This document shows positions 1 to 8,426 of a DNA stretch of 64,000 bases, in pieces. Below the pieces are notes generated by a model. The model had not been told where the DNA came from. It searched no databases and saw only the letters and a program-made list of their open reading frames with translations. A program made the translations under genes and the position numbers. Source of the DNA: Rhodopirellula sp. (GTDB taxonomy: Bacteria > Planctomycetota > Planctomycetia > Pirellulales > Pirellulaceae); contig NZVD01000087.1 of the NCBI GenBank assembly GCA_002701385.1, positions 113,077 through 177,076 of the forward strand, in the 5' to 3' direction. Every line of letters begins with the position of its first letter. Position 1 is the first letter of the stretch.

Positions 1-1467
1 GAGCAGGCCCGTGACACTGATGTGTATCAGGAAGTCTACAATGTAGCGGACCTGGTTATTGGTATTCCGAATTTCGTACCAGGATTCAATGTTGGCTTGC
101 CATCTGCGATACGAGATGCTCACAATGTGATGGCTCCGAGTGGATTCGGTGGTATGAACAATAGTGGAAGTATGCCGCTGACGATGGCTTCGGCCGATCT
201 GATGCCCGGGCAGCAGAACAGTTCTGTTCTATCACAAATGCCTTTGGATGATTTGCTTCCTGGTGCTAGTTCACTAGGCAATAACCCAACAATTACTCCC
301 GGAGGTCAGGGCGGTGCCGCTATGGCCGACTTTGACACCCTGATCCAGTTGATTAAGGATACGATTCAACCAGATTCCTGGGATGATTTGGGAGGTGCGG
401 GAACGATTACTCCATTCCCGGGTAACCTCAGTTTGGTTGTCAGTGCAACACAACAAGTACATGAAGAGATTCGTGACTTGTTGGAACAATTGAGGAAGTC
501 ACAGGATCTGCAGGTCACGATTGAAGTTCGAATGATCACATTGACTGATAACTTCTTCGAACGGATTGGAGTCGACTTCGACTTTGAAATTGACGACAAC
601 GTCGACCCGGCGCAAATTCAGGATGATTCTGGAAGTTCCGTTATGTTCGGGATGGACAGTCAGGGGCCGACGGTAGACCTGGATATGGTATTCGATCAGA
701 ACGATGCCTATAACTCGGCGATACCGATGTTTGGAGCCTATGACGCGGGGACAGCAGCTCAATTCGGGTTCGCCATTCTCAGTGATATTGAAGTGTTCTT
801 TTTGTTGGAGGTTGCTCAGGGAGATACCCGAAGTAATGTTCTGACAGCCCCGAAAGTGACGCTTTTTAATGGTCAAACTGCCTCGGTTAGTGACTTGAGT
901 CAGCGTCCGTTTGTGACCGGGTTATCGCCGGTTGTTGGTGACTTCGCTGTCGCTCACCAGCCTATTATCGTCGTGCTTGGTGAAGGTACGACCATGAGTG
1001 TGCAGGCTGTTGTTTCAGATGATAAACGATTTGTTCGTCTGACGATGGTGCCGTTCTTCAGTCGAATTGGTGAAGTCGAAGAATTTACCTTCGATGGTGA
1101 AACAACGACTAGTTCCGGTGAAACTGTTCTGGACCCGGATGGAAATCCTGTTAATCGTGACAATGCTGTTACTACAACTCGAGGTACCACTGTTCAATTA
1201 CCGACCTTCAATTTCACCTCGGTATCCACAACCGTGAGTGTGCCTGATGGTGGAACGGTTCTACTTGGCGGTATCAAGCGTTTGGCAGAAGGCCGATCGG
1301 AGCGTGGTGTGCCTATATTGGCTCAGCTACCGTATATCAGCCGCTTGTTTAAAAACGTAGGTATTGGTCGAGATACAGAAAGCTTGATGATGATGGTGAC
1401 GCCACGAATTATCATTCAGGAAGAAGAGGAAAAGCGTCAAACTGGTATTAATGCCGATGACCTCTAA
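1..1467 (+). CDS. Secretin (type II/III secretion GspD-like), 5' truncated by window edge
   Basis: The reading frame is open from base 1, so the gene begins outside the window; 488 residues are visible. The family forms the outer-membrane ring of type II secretion and type IV pilus systems. The start of the visible part (VYNVADLV) resembles the linker seen before N-domains in planctomycete secretins. A short N3-like region follows near residues 130-175 (LSLVVSATQQVHEEIRDLLEQL). The secretin core comes next, with SNVLTAPKVTLFNGQTA, VSVPDGGTVLLGGIKR and a terminal SLMMMVTPRII strand typical of the family. A Gly/Ser/Met-rich linker separates the N-terminal part from the N3-like region. The GspF-type gene at 7199-8230 could be a partner, but it is not adjacent. 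An intrinsic terminator follows the stop. Confidence 0.9.
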   Translation, partial: EQARDTDVYQEVYNVADLVIGIPNFVPGFNVGLPSAIRDAHNVMAPSGFGGMNNSGSMPLTMASADLMPGQQNSSVLSQMPLDDLLPGASSLGNNPTITPGGQGGAAMADFDTLIQLIKDTIQPDSWDDLGGAGTITPFPGNLSLVVSATQQVHEEIRDLLEQLRKSQDLQVTIEVRMITLTDNFFERIGVDFDFEIDDNVDPAQIQDDSGSSVMFGMDSQGPTVDLDMVFDQNDAYNSAIPMFGAYDAGTAAQFGFAILSDIEVFFLLEVAQGDTRSNVLTAPKVTLFNGQTASVSDLSQRPFVTGLSPVVGDFAVAHQPIIVVLGEGTTMSVQAVVSDDKRFVRLTMVPFFSRIGEVEEFTFDGETTTSSGETVLDPDGNPVNRDNAVTTTRGTTVQLPTFNFTSVSTTVSVPDGGTVLLGGIKRLAEGRSERGVPILAQLPYISRLFKNVGIGRDTESLMMMVTPRIIIQEEEEKRQTGINADDL

Positions 1468-1533
1468 ACCAGGACAACTGTCCTGATTGGGAACAAAACC
1501 CCTGAGGATTTATTCCTCACGTTTCCTTCGAAG

Positions 1534-1564
1534 AAACTCTGGCCTTTCGGGTCAGAGTTTTTTT
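1534..1564 (+). terminator. Intrinsic terminator after secretin gene
   Basis: An 8-bp perfect stem (AAACTCTG at 1534-1541 with CAGAGTTT at 1553-1560), extended by a GCC/GGG top, runs into seven T residues (1558-1564). It lies between two convergent genes, so it may also stop transcription from the minus strand. A second small dyad, CAGGACA/TGTCCTG (1470-1485), sits directly behind the stop codon. Confidence 0.8.
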
Positions 1565-1577
1565 GTGGAATCGCTGG

Positions 1578-2468
1578 TTACTCTGATTGCATACTGGCTT
1601 GCGCTACGATGTCGATACCAACACTTTGGCTCCAAGTCCGTTGGAGTAGGGCCGTGACTGTTTCGTGGCCAAGTGTACCGACGGCTTTTCCATTACATTG
1701 CGTCACAGGCCAGATACACGGCGAGGTGCTGCAAAGTAATATCTCTGCTGCATTGAGTAGACGATCGATGGAAATCGTGTCGTATTGAAACTTGACTTCG
1801 TTCTGTGCAGCGAGTTGTTCAACCACCGAAAGGCTGATTCCCGGAAGGATGTATTCGAGAGGTGGACTCACCAAGCCGGTTCCCTCTTCGTAGATTAGGA
1901 TATTGGCTGTTGATGCTTCCGCGACATTTCCGAGTTGGTCCAACATCAGTGCTCGAGCACCGGCCTGAGTTTGCCATGCCTGCTGGTCCGCTAGGTAGTA
2001 GTGCATCCGGCTTCGGCATTTGAGTTGAGGGGGCCAGCAATTGCCGGGGACCTGGCGGTAGTCACTAACTTGAAGTGATATGCCGACCTCGTACCAGCGA
2101 GCCATCTGTTGAAATGGTAATTCGTCTGTATACATCATGACGTTGGGTTGGTCCGCGCCGGAAATTCCCGGAGTGACCAATACTGCGAGTCCAAGGTCGC
2201 TACCTGTCGGTAGAAACTGATGGTTGTGTGTCACAAGTTTTGTGGCCGAATCCATTAGCTCTGTGAGTGAAATGGATGGTTTGAGCTGCGTTAACTCTAA
2301 GCTTTCTTGAAGACGCTTGAAATGCTCGTTCAGCTTATAGAGTGTACCACCAAAAGTTCGCAATCGTTCGCTAACTGTTGTTCCCATGATGAACCCGAGA
2401 TCTCTGACATCGACAGTCAGATCACTATGATCAATCAATTCGTTATTGTAATAGGCAAGGGGTGGCAT
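1578..2468 (-). CDS. PLP-dependent class IV aminotransferase (BCAT / aminodeoxychorismate lyase type)
   Basis: Class IV aminotransferases either transaminate branched-chain amino acids or release p-aminobenzoate from aminodeoxychorismate. The product has DLGFIMGTTVSERLRTFGG near its start, the PLP-lysine segment LKCRSRMHYYLAD (Lys at residue 150 of the 296-residue form), and NVAEASTANILIY followed by a SPPLEYILPGIS block that binds the cofactor phosphate in this family. I chose the ATG at 2468 because homologues start at the PLAYYNNEL strand. A GTG 26 codons upstream (2546) would add a leader without family similarity. Substrate cannot be told from sequence. The gene is convergent with the secretin gene and shares its terminator region. 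Confidence 0.85.
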   Translation of the reverse strand: MPPLAYYNNELIDHSDLTVDVRDLGFIMGTTVSERLRTFGGTLYKLNEHFKRLQESLELTQLKPSISLTELMDSATKLVTHNHQFLPTGSDLGLAVLVTPGISGADQPNVMMYTDELPFQQMARWYEVGISLQVSDYRQVPGNCWPPQLKCRSRMHYYLADQQAWQTQAGARALMLDQLGNVAEASTANILIYEEGTGLVSPPLEYILPGISLSVVEQLAAQNEVKFQYDTISIDRLLNAAEILLCSTSPCIWPVTQCNGKAVGTLGHETVTALLQRTWSQSVGIDIVAQASMQSE

Positions 2469-2697
2469 GGGGTGGAGCTTGTGATCCGCAACTTCTCTCA
2501 GAGTTTTTATTCTTATCGACCATTTAACTTGGTATGTGTCGAACACGCTTTATTAAGGTTTGATTATGACGATTAGGCAACCGGCAAAATCCATGAAAAT
2601 ATTGATAAAGATTCGACGTGGGTGATGCGGGTGAGGTACGTTTGTGTGGCTAAAATTTTCAATTTATTTAATTACGCGAATCCACGGAGAATTCACG

Positions 2698-2886
2698 ATG
2701 AAACGGCTATTTACATTAGGCCTGATCGCGGTTCTGACTCTCAGTACCATTGGCTGCTGCCGTCCTCTGTTGCAACGTCCTTTATTAGGCGGCGGTTTAT
2801 TCCGCTGTAATGGTTGCCAAACCTACGAAGGTGAAGTGATTGTTAGCGATGAAGCAGTACCAGTTCCGGCTGACGCAGTTCAGTAA
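2698..2886 (+). CDS. Small Cys-rich lipoprotein-like exported peptide (62 aa)
   Basis: The product has a basic start (MKRLF), a hydrophobic stretch to about residue 18, and then TIGCC, which resembles a weak lipobox, followed by an RCNGC pair. The rest is short and acidic (EGEVIVSDEAVPVPADA). GGAG at 2686-2689 lies 8 nt before the ATG and decides this start; an upstream in-frame ATG at 2644 has no such site. The family is not recognised. Planctomycetes carry many short exported peptides of this shape. A strongly structured non-coding region follows (2921-3070). Confidence 0.65.
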   Translation: MKRLFTLGLIAVLTLSTIGCCRPLLQRPLLGGGLFRCNGCQTYEGEVIVSDEAVPVPADAVQ

Positions 2887-2920
2887 GTACAGGTTTGCAC
2901 AAAACATCGATCAAAACGAA

Positions 2921-3070
2921 GGTGGTCACCGCGAGGATTATCCCCCTCCATATATCATCACACTTGCAGTGACCTACCATGCTTCAAACAGCACGGGAAA
3001 ACGACGGTACCTAACAGGACTAAAGCGGGATTCTGCTGAGGTACTAAATCGTCGTCGTTCCGTGCTGTTT
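2921..3070. repeat. Two consecutive inverted-repeat structures between convergent genes
   Basis: The first structure pairs GGTGGTCAC (2921-2929) with GTGACCTACC (2969-2978), leaving one bulged T. The second has three collinear stems in 85 nt: AAACAGCACGG (2986-2996) with CCGTGCTGTTT (3060-3070), ACGACG (3001-3006) with CGTCGT (3053-3058), and GTACCT (3007-3012) with AGGTAC (3039-3044). The total is 23 paired positions with one small internal loop and one larger one. It sits between the lipoprotein-like gene and the DUF423 gene, which converge. It could be a bidirectional terminator, a structured RNA, or a palindromic repeat element. Confidence 0.7.
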
Positions 3071-3110
3071 GGCTGCGCGCGGAGTATAGGTTGATGCAAC
3101 CTGTGGGATA

Positions 3111-3575
3111 CTAATTGGAATTGTCTTGATTCAAGTTGCAAGAGGTTCCGGTCCACAAGGCCGTTGCCAGGCAGGCCCAGCCGAGAATGTAACAGACTCC
3201 ACCGAGTGGAACGACAGCAGCGACCAGAATGATCACTTTGGTTCCGCTAGAGATTTGAATCAGATTGAACAGCAGTAGCCCTAAGCTAAATCCGAGGATG
3301 CCGGCAGTGAAGAAGCTTCCGGCCCATGTGAGGAATTTGGAGCAAAGGTGAATCGAAACCAGACCGACCAGTACGATTGCGATCGAGTGATACATCATGT
3401 ACTCAGTTGCTGTAGACCAGTTGTCTAAAATCGTCACCATCTCTTCGGCTTTTAGCGTCGTTGCTTCGACCTTCGCCTGTAAAGAAGTCTTAACTGCGTG
3501 AGCACCGAGTGCACCAATACTAACACCAAGGGCTCCACTAATGGCACCGATACGAATCCATTTGCTGCCGTACAT
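3111..3575 (-). CDS. DUF423 family small membrane protein
   Basis: The 154-residue product has four hydrophobic segments and the N-terminal GAISGALGVSIGALGAHAVK pattern, together with a YHSIAIVLVGL helix, both characteristic of DUF423 (YgdD-like) inner-membrane proteins. A charged insertion of about 20 residues (LQAKVEATTLKAEEMVTILD) lies between the first helix and the YMMYHS helix. Biochemical role of the family is unknown. It starts at the ATG at 3575, 30 nt after the stop of the exported HEAT-like protein on the same strand, so the two are probably co-transcribed. Confidence 0.8.
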   Translation of the reverse strand: MYGSKWIRIGAISGALGVSIGALGAHAVKTSLQAKVEATTLKAEEMVTILDNWSTATEYMMYHSIAIVLVGLVSIHLCSKFLTWAGSFFTAGILGFSLGLLLFNLIQISSGTKVIILVAAVVPLGGVCYILGWACLATALWTGTSCNLNQDNSN

Positions 3576-3605
3576 AGTTGATTCCGGTATAGTTCGAGAG
3601 ATTGC

Positions 3606-4835
3606 TTAGAGGCCGCGACGTCGCAAATTAACTCGCGCTGGCGTATTCATGCGGATGTACCAATTCATCCATTGTTCTTCGTTTAAGCCGTAATTGACGC
3701 CTTCAGGTACGAGCGACAGTAAAGCTGACAATGCGGCTCGATTTTGAAGTTCGCGTTCGATGATTTTTGGTTTACCGCCAAATTGAAGGCCACCCAGACC
3801 GGGTTGGTTACCGGAGAAGCCGGCATTTACGTTGTTGCCACCACCGACTTGAAATTGATGAGTTGTGATTAAAGACTCAATCAACGGAAGTGTAGCATCC
3901 TTCATGGCTAACGACCCTAAGGCATTGGCGGCACTATTTACCGTTTTGTTGTCATTTGACTTCAGTAAACCAATGAAGAAGTTCATGGCCGTTCTGCTTT
4001 TCCAGTCGCGTAGCTGATCAAGGCAGCGTTGTTGCATCACATCATCAGGATCTTCGGTAATACATTTGAGCATTGCTTGAACGGGAACGCCTCCCCCGAT
4101 CTCAGACAAAATTTCAAGATACATGATCTTCATCTCGCGGGGTAACTGAGGTTCATTTAGCCTTTCAGCCAATGTTTTGGTCGCCCGATAATCTTTGATT
4201 TCCCTCATGCTTTTGATGGCATCCGGTGCGGTCGAGCGATTCTTCAGAATGGCACCTTCCCAGCGGAGGATCTTGGTACGCCACTCGATTTCTTGGTCTT
4301 CGATTTGTTCATTGGCTTCTATCACTGCGACTTCTTGAACCGTACGCCAGCGTCCTCCGTGTCGAATGTAGCCTTGCTGTCGCATTAAGACGTCTTCACG
4401 TCTCCATTCTGTTCCGACTCTGACATACCCAAGTTTTTGACGGACGACGGCGTGGTCCGGTTCCAGCCGGAGAACTTGTTGTAAATGAAAGTCATGTTGT
4501 TCAAGAAGATTGACGGCCTTGCATTTATTTGCCATATCCAAATGAGCTTCGACCGTATCAGGCAAACTTGCCACCGACGCTTCATACTGCTGTAAAACAA
4601 GCGGCTTCGAAGTGACTTTGATGACCTGTTTGCCGTCCAGAGTGACTTTGCCAAAGGGAGTTTCAATTTGGTAATTGATGCGTGGATCTTGGTCAGGGTT
4701 TAGAAGCTTGCCGCTGAGAGTGCTTCCAGACGAAAGCTGAAATGTATCCGCATTCAGCGATGAGGAATCTACAACTGGCAATAAGACGATCAATAGTAGA
4801 AGGCGAATCGGCAGTTTGAGCAGTTTCGGTGACAT
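3606..4835 (-). CDS. Exported protein with HEAT-like helical repeats
   Basis: The 409-residue product starts with a signal peptide (KLPIRLLLLIVLLPVVDSSSLNADT). A short beta-rich segment follows (FQLSSGSTLSGKLL...FGKVTLDGKQVIKV), then a TPR-like helical stretch near residues 90-135 and a GYIRHGGRWRTVQEV segment. After about residue 195, alpha-helical pairs such as AMLKCITEDPDDVMQQRCLDQLRDW and AANALGSLAMKDATLPLIESL match HEAT/PBS-lyase-type repeats. A Gly/Asn-rich loop precedes the C-terminus. Such proteins usually act as scaffolds; no catalytic motif is visible. The gene precedes the DUF423 gene on the same strand. Confidence 0.65.
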   Translation of the reverse strand: MSPKLLKLPIRLLLLIVLLPVVDSSSLNADTFQLSSGSTLSGKLLNPDQDPRINYQIETPFGKVTLDGKQVIKVTSKPLVLQQYEASVASLPDTVEAHLDMANKCKAVNLLEQHDFHLQQVLRLEPDHAVVRQKLGYVRVGTEWRREDVLMRQQGYIRHGGRWRTVQEVAVIEANEQIEDQEIEWRTKILRWEGAILKNRSTAPDAIKSMREIKDYRATKTLAERLNEPQLPREMKIMYLEILSEIGGGVPVQAMLKCITEDPDDVMQQRCLDQLRDWKSRTAMNFFIGLLKSNDNKTVNSAANALGSLAMKDATLPLIESLITTHQFQVGGGNNVNAGFSGNQPGLGGLQFGGKPKIIERELQNRAALSALLSLVPEGVNYGLNEEQWMNWYIRMNTPARVNLRRRGL

Positions 4836-5095
4836 GACTTTTGTTCCGGACCAGATCTGACCTATTCAAAGTATACGTATTGATTCGTGATTAAACCAAT
4901 AATTTTTGAGCGCTGGCATACTCATGAGATTCCGTGATGGAATTTCCGGAATTCATGGAAGTGTCTATGAAGTGATATCGGCTTTTTTTCCCGCAATTAA
5001 TCGGGCCAATTCGTGGATGCAGCGGGGATTTCGATAAAACGTTTATGTAGAAGTTTAGGACGATTGGCCGAAGAATGAGTTGGGGAGTATTTAAA

Positions 5096-6061
5096 ATGCA
5101 ACGCCAATCATTACAACGCCGTCAATTTCTGATGTCCACAGCTGCAATCGGAGCATTGGGGAGTCATTTAGCCTTTGGGCAACAGCCCGTGTCGGAATTC
5201 GCTCCACAATACGGAGATGGGGTGAAGCGACTTTGGAAAGTAGGTTTGACGCTGGCCGCTCCTACGGGATTCTGTGCCAATGTCTACTTTACGGCAAATG
5301 TCCCTGCAAACTGGAAAGCAGAGCAGGAGGTTAAGGTTGCCAACGAGCAGTTCACTCGTCATGTCGCCCAGTACAAATACCGAGATGGCCTGTATGGCCT
5401 GAAGCAAATGCTAGTTTTCATGCCTCAGGTTCCAGCTCGTCATACCGCGATGGCTCATGTCACATATGAAGTGGAAAGAAAAACGGTTCAGACGCCTCAA
5501 AACAAAAAAGCTCTGAAAGTCACTCCCAACCTGCCGCGGGACGTCCGTTTCTTTGTCGGTATCAGTCCTCTGATTGAGAACCGAAATGCATTGCTGTTAA
5601 AGAAGGCCAATGAAATCACTTCCCAAGCGGAGAATGATTGGGAGAGAGTTGAGTTGCTGTATGACTGGGTTCGAGAGAATATTACCTATCAGAATGGTTC
5701 CAGGAAGGGAGCATTAGCAACGCTGCGAGCGGGGTTTGGTGAAAAGGAAGATCTCACCAGTCTGTTTATCGCCTTTTGTCGTAATCTGAAAATCCCTGCT
5801 CGTACAGTTTGGGTGCCGGATCACAACTATGCTGAATTCTTCCTGCAGTCTCCGGACGGACAGGGATTCTGGTTCCCTTGCGAATTGTCTGGTAGACGAT
5901 CGTTTGGTGAAATGTCCGATAACCGCCCGATGCTTTTACGGGGAGATAATTTCAAGGTGCCGGAAAAGCAGGAGCCACAACGTTATGTCGCAGAGCACCT
6001 TAAAATCAAAGGTGGCAGTAAACCACAGGTTCGGTTTATCCGCGAATTCGTGCAAAGCTAA
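5096..6061 (+). CDS. Tat-exported transglutaminase-like protein lacking the catalytic Cys
   Basis: The product (321 aa) carries a twin-arginine signal (LQRRQFLMSTAAIGALG), a beta-rich N-terminal half, and a C-terminal transglutaminase-like domain (DWERVELLYDWVRENITY, then LTSLFIAFCRNLKIPARTVW, then DHNYAEFF). Aligned with the next gene, the nucleophile segment GDCEELTSLF reads GEKEDLTSLF here: Lys replaces Cys (codon 5744-5746). The His of DHNY (corresponding to GHCY) is kept. Thus the fold is present but ordinary thiol chemistry is not. GGGGAG at 5082-5087 supports the ATG at 5096; an ATG at 5075 is also in frame. It is a tandem paralogue of the gene that follows. Confidence 0.8.
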   Translation: MQRQSLQRRQFLMSTAAIGALGSHLAFGQQPVSEFAPQYGDGVKRLWKVGLTLAAPTGFCANVYFTANVPANWKAEQEVKVANEQFTRHVAQYKYRDGLYGLKQMLVFMPQVPARHTAMAHVTYEVERKTVQTPQNKKALKVTPNLPRDVRFFVGISPLIENRNALLLKKANEITSQAENDWERVELLYDWVRENITYQNGSRKGALATLRAGFGEKEDLTSLFIAFCRNLKIPARTVWVPDHNYAEFFLQSPDGQGFWFPCELSGRRSFGEMSDNRPMLLRGDNFKVPEKQEPQRYVAEHLKIKGGSKPQVRFIREFVQS

Positions 6062-6096
6062 CCTGCAGGCGTTCGCGTAATTCAAGCAGGACTCGT

Positions 6097-6102
6097 TATA
6101 AT
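6097..6102 (+). promoter_or_regulatory. Possible -10 element before second transglutaminase gene
   Basis: A perfect TATAAT lies 57 nt before the ATG at 6159. The -35 region is weak (TTCGCG with 19-nt spacing), so this is only a suggestion. Confidence 0.3.
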
Positions 6103-6158
6103 TCCGCTTGCAACGCTGTATCCGTCAATTGTTCTTCGATTCAACTTACAGGCTAAAT

Positions 6159-7172
6159 ATGAACTCTTTTGTATTGCACTGTTTCGTTTACTGTCTTACG
6201 GTCGTTACCATCGGTACGCAATGGGCCCCGGCCTCAGTGTTTGCTCAAACGACGCAGGCAACCCGGACTGCTCAGGCAGGTCCGTACGATATTCGATTGC
6301 AACAACCACAGAAGCAGCAATGGGAAATAGGATTTGAAGTCAAATCACCGGGGTTGATGACCGGGGTATCAGCGACAATGACGATCCCTATGGACTGGCC
6401 CGAGCAAAAGGTTACCATTGTTAAGGAAGATCTTTCGCCAGGAGTCCGCATTCGCCCTCGAGTGGTGATGGGAGATGTCAAACAGATATTGGTTTCGATC
6501 GCGCGTGTGGAGCCAGGGGCGACGGTGAAGGCGATCGTGACTGTGGAAGTCGAACGCTCGTTAATCGAAAAGCCCGTTCAAACAGACAAGCTTTATATTC
6601 CCAAGCTCATCACACCAGATTTGCGGAAGTACATGGGAGTGAGCCCCTTTATAGAAACGACGAACCCAAAAATCGTTCAAGTCTCCCAGGGGTTGGGAGA
6701 CGATGGTAAAGATGCATGGCAAAAAGTGGAGATCATTTTTGACTGGGTTCGTGATCATGTGAAGTACCAATTTGATGAAGAGCTAAAAGGTGCGCTAACG
6801 GCTTTAGAAAGTGGGCAGGGCGATTGCGAAGAATTGACGAGCCTGTTTATCGCAATCTGCAGAAATAATGGGATTCCAGCCCGTAGCGTTTGGATCCCTG
6901 GTCACTGCTATCCGGAGTTCTATCTCGAAGATGTTACTGGGAAAGGGCATTGGTATCCTTGTCAAATTGCAGGTTCTCGATCTTTTGGCTCCATGCCTGA
7001 ATACCGCCCGGTCCTCCAAAAAGGGGACAGCTTCCGAATCCCCGGGAATCCTCGTCCTCAGCGTTATGTTGCCGAGACATTCAAAGCGTTACGCCACACT
7101 CAGCCACCAAGTGTACAGTTCATCCGCCGTCAGGCAGGGACGGAGGATCCCTTTGCACCGGTTATCAAGTAA
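6159..7172 (+). CDS. Exported transglutaminase-like cysteine protease-fold protein
   Basis: The product (337 aa) has a Sec-type signal (FVLHCFVYCLTVVTIGTQWAPASVFAQ), a beta-sandwich-like region, and a transglutaminase-like domain. The nucleophile Cys is at residue 223 in GQGDCEELTSLF, and the His at 249 is in PGHCYPEFY. WYPCQIAG occupies the position where the third catalytic residue usually lies. It shares the order of motifs and the tail RYVAE with the preceding gene, so the pair arose by tandem duplication. I chose the ATG at 6159 because it begins the signal peptide; the frame also reaches a TTG at 6108. It may hydrolyse or cross-link peptides outside the cytoplasm; the substrate is unknown. 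Confidence 0.85.
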   Translation: MNSFVLHCFVYCLTVVTIGTQWAPASVFAQTTQATRTAQAGPYDIRLQQPQKQQWEIGFEVKSPGLMTGVSATMTIPMDWPEQKVTIVKEDLSPGVRIRPRVVMGDVKQILVSIARVEPGATVKAIVTVEVERSLIEKPVQTDKLYIPKLITPDLRKYMGVSPFIETTNPKIVQVSQGLGDDGKDAWQKVEIIFDWVRDHVKYQFDEELKGALTALESGQGDCEELTSLFIAICRNNGIPARSVWIPGHCYPEFYLEDVTGKGHWYPCQIAGSRSFGSMPEYRPVLQKGDSFRIPGNPRPQRYVAETFKALRHTQPPSVQFIRRQAGTEDPFAPVIK

Positions 7173-7198
7173 TGAAGGTAACCGCCCAGTAATCTCGC

Positions 7199-8230
7199 TT
7201 AGCCTCCGCCCAACACGTTATTGAGCGGGTTGATGATAAAAGTGTTGTACATGACGAATATCATCACAATGATGACGGCTGCCACACCTCCATAAATGAT
7301 GCCACTGCATATTTTGGAAAGCCATTTCAATTGGCTTTCGGCCTTGTCTCGGAAAGTACTGGCTTCTCGCGAAAGTGACTCCGAGATAGTTCCGGCCTGT
7401 TCAGCTGTGGAAAGAATGGTTAAGAAATCGTCAGGGTAAGTCTGCGTCCTGGCAAAGGCAGAATAGAATTCGTCGTTTTGGCGAATCGCCTCCAGAATGG
7501 CTTCAAGCGTCTTGATATATACCGGGTTCCCACTGGCTCTGACAGCCAATGCGACGGACCGTTCTGCATCGACCCCGGCGTTGTGTACGAGCGAAAATGT
7601 CCAGCATAATCGGGACATGGCGAGGTTTAAAAAAGCATGTTTTATACCTGGGATTAGTGAGATCAGTCCAACAAAGACTTCAATGTTTAACCATTGCATG
7701 TAGATGGCATATCCAACACCTCCAGCAAATCCATAGAAGACTATCATGAACGCGACATATTTACTGAAGATGGAGCCATCACTTATCCAGGCAGGTAACA
7801 GGTCACCTGCTCCTCCATCACCGAGAAGGATCGACATGATAAGCAGGATCAATCCAAATACGCCAGTCGCGATAACGAATTGCATGACCGGCCAGGTGAC
7901 ACTTTTGATAAACCCACGGACCAATGCAACTCGGTTGTCATAGTAATCGGCAAGTCCCTTGAAGGCATCTTCCGTTTTCCCGGAAATCTCCCCTACCTGT
8001 ACTAACATGGTCATGAGTGGTGGGAACGTGCTTTTACATTGTTTGATGCTCTCATGCAATGTGCCACCAGTCTCTAATTCATTTGCGATATAAGTCAGAC
8101 TGGCGGTGTGCCCTTTGCCCAATAGGTGTTGGCATGTATGGAATGCTTTGCGGGTATCGAGTCCGGCATTGAGGCTGGTGCTCATTTGTCGGCAGAAGTT
8201 AGCAAGTCGTTTTGAGGAGACGGTGGGCAT
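7199..8230 (-). CDS. GspF/PilC-type inner membrane platform protein
   Basis: The 343-residue product has two T2SSF domains, each opening with the family signature (LANFCRQMSTSLNAGLDTRKA; then LSRLCWTFSLVHNAGVDAERSV-like at about 200). Hydrophobic segments lie near residues 110-135, 155-180 and 310-330. GspF/PilC proteins form the cytoplasmic-membrane platform for pseudopilus or pilus assembly. The length is below the usual 400, with the N-terminal cytoplasmic leader missing, as is common for minor GspF-like proteins. No gspE or pseudopilin gene is next to it here. A good sigma70-type promoter lies just upstream. Confidence 0.85.
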   Translation of the reverse strand: MPTVSSKRLANFCRQMSTSLNAGLDTRKAFHTCQHLLGKGHTASLTYIANELETGGTLHESIKQCKSTFPPLMTMLVQVGEISGKTEDAFKGLADYYDNRVALVRGFIKSVTWPVMQFVIATGVFGLILLIMSILLGDGGAGDLLPAWISDGSIFSKYVAFMIVFYGFAGGVGYAIYMQWLNIEVFVGLISLIPGIKHAFLNLAMSRLCWTFSLVHNAGVDAERSVALAVRASGNPVYIKTLEAILEAIRQNDEFYSAFARTQTYPDDFLTILSTAEQAGTISESLSREASTFRDKAESQLKWLSKICSGIIYGGVAAVIIVMIFVMYNTFIINPLNNVLGGG

Positions 8231-8271
8231 GTAATAAGTGAGATTGTTAAGGGGTATTTAGTGGAGTACGC

Positions 8272-8300
8272 ATTATAGTGTGCAGCTTCGAGGGCAACAA
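8272..8300 (-). promoter_or_regulatory. Sigma70-type promoter for the gspF-like gene
   Basis: On the minus strand TTGTTG (complement of 8295-8300) is followed after exactly 17 nt by a perfect TATAAT (complement of 8272-8277). The expected start of transcription near 8265 gives a leader of about 35 nt to the ATG at 8230. Confidence 0.55.
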
Positions 8301-8426
8301 AACCCGAATCTCATCAAATCATTTGAGTAATTCATGGAATCCGTTGGTGTCTGAGTGGTGGAACAACTGGGGTAAATCTGTTACTTTTGATGTCTGACAG
8401 GAGTCTCGTTTGGTAAGGATTACTTG

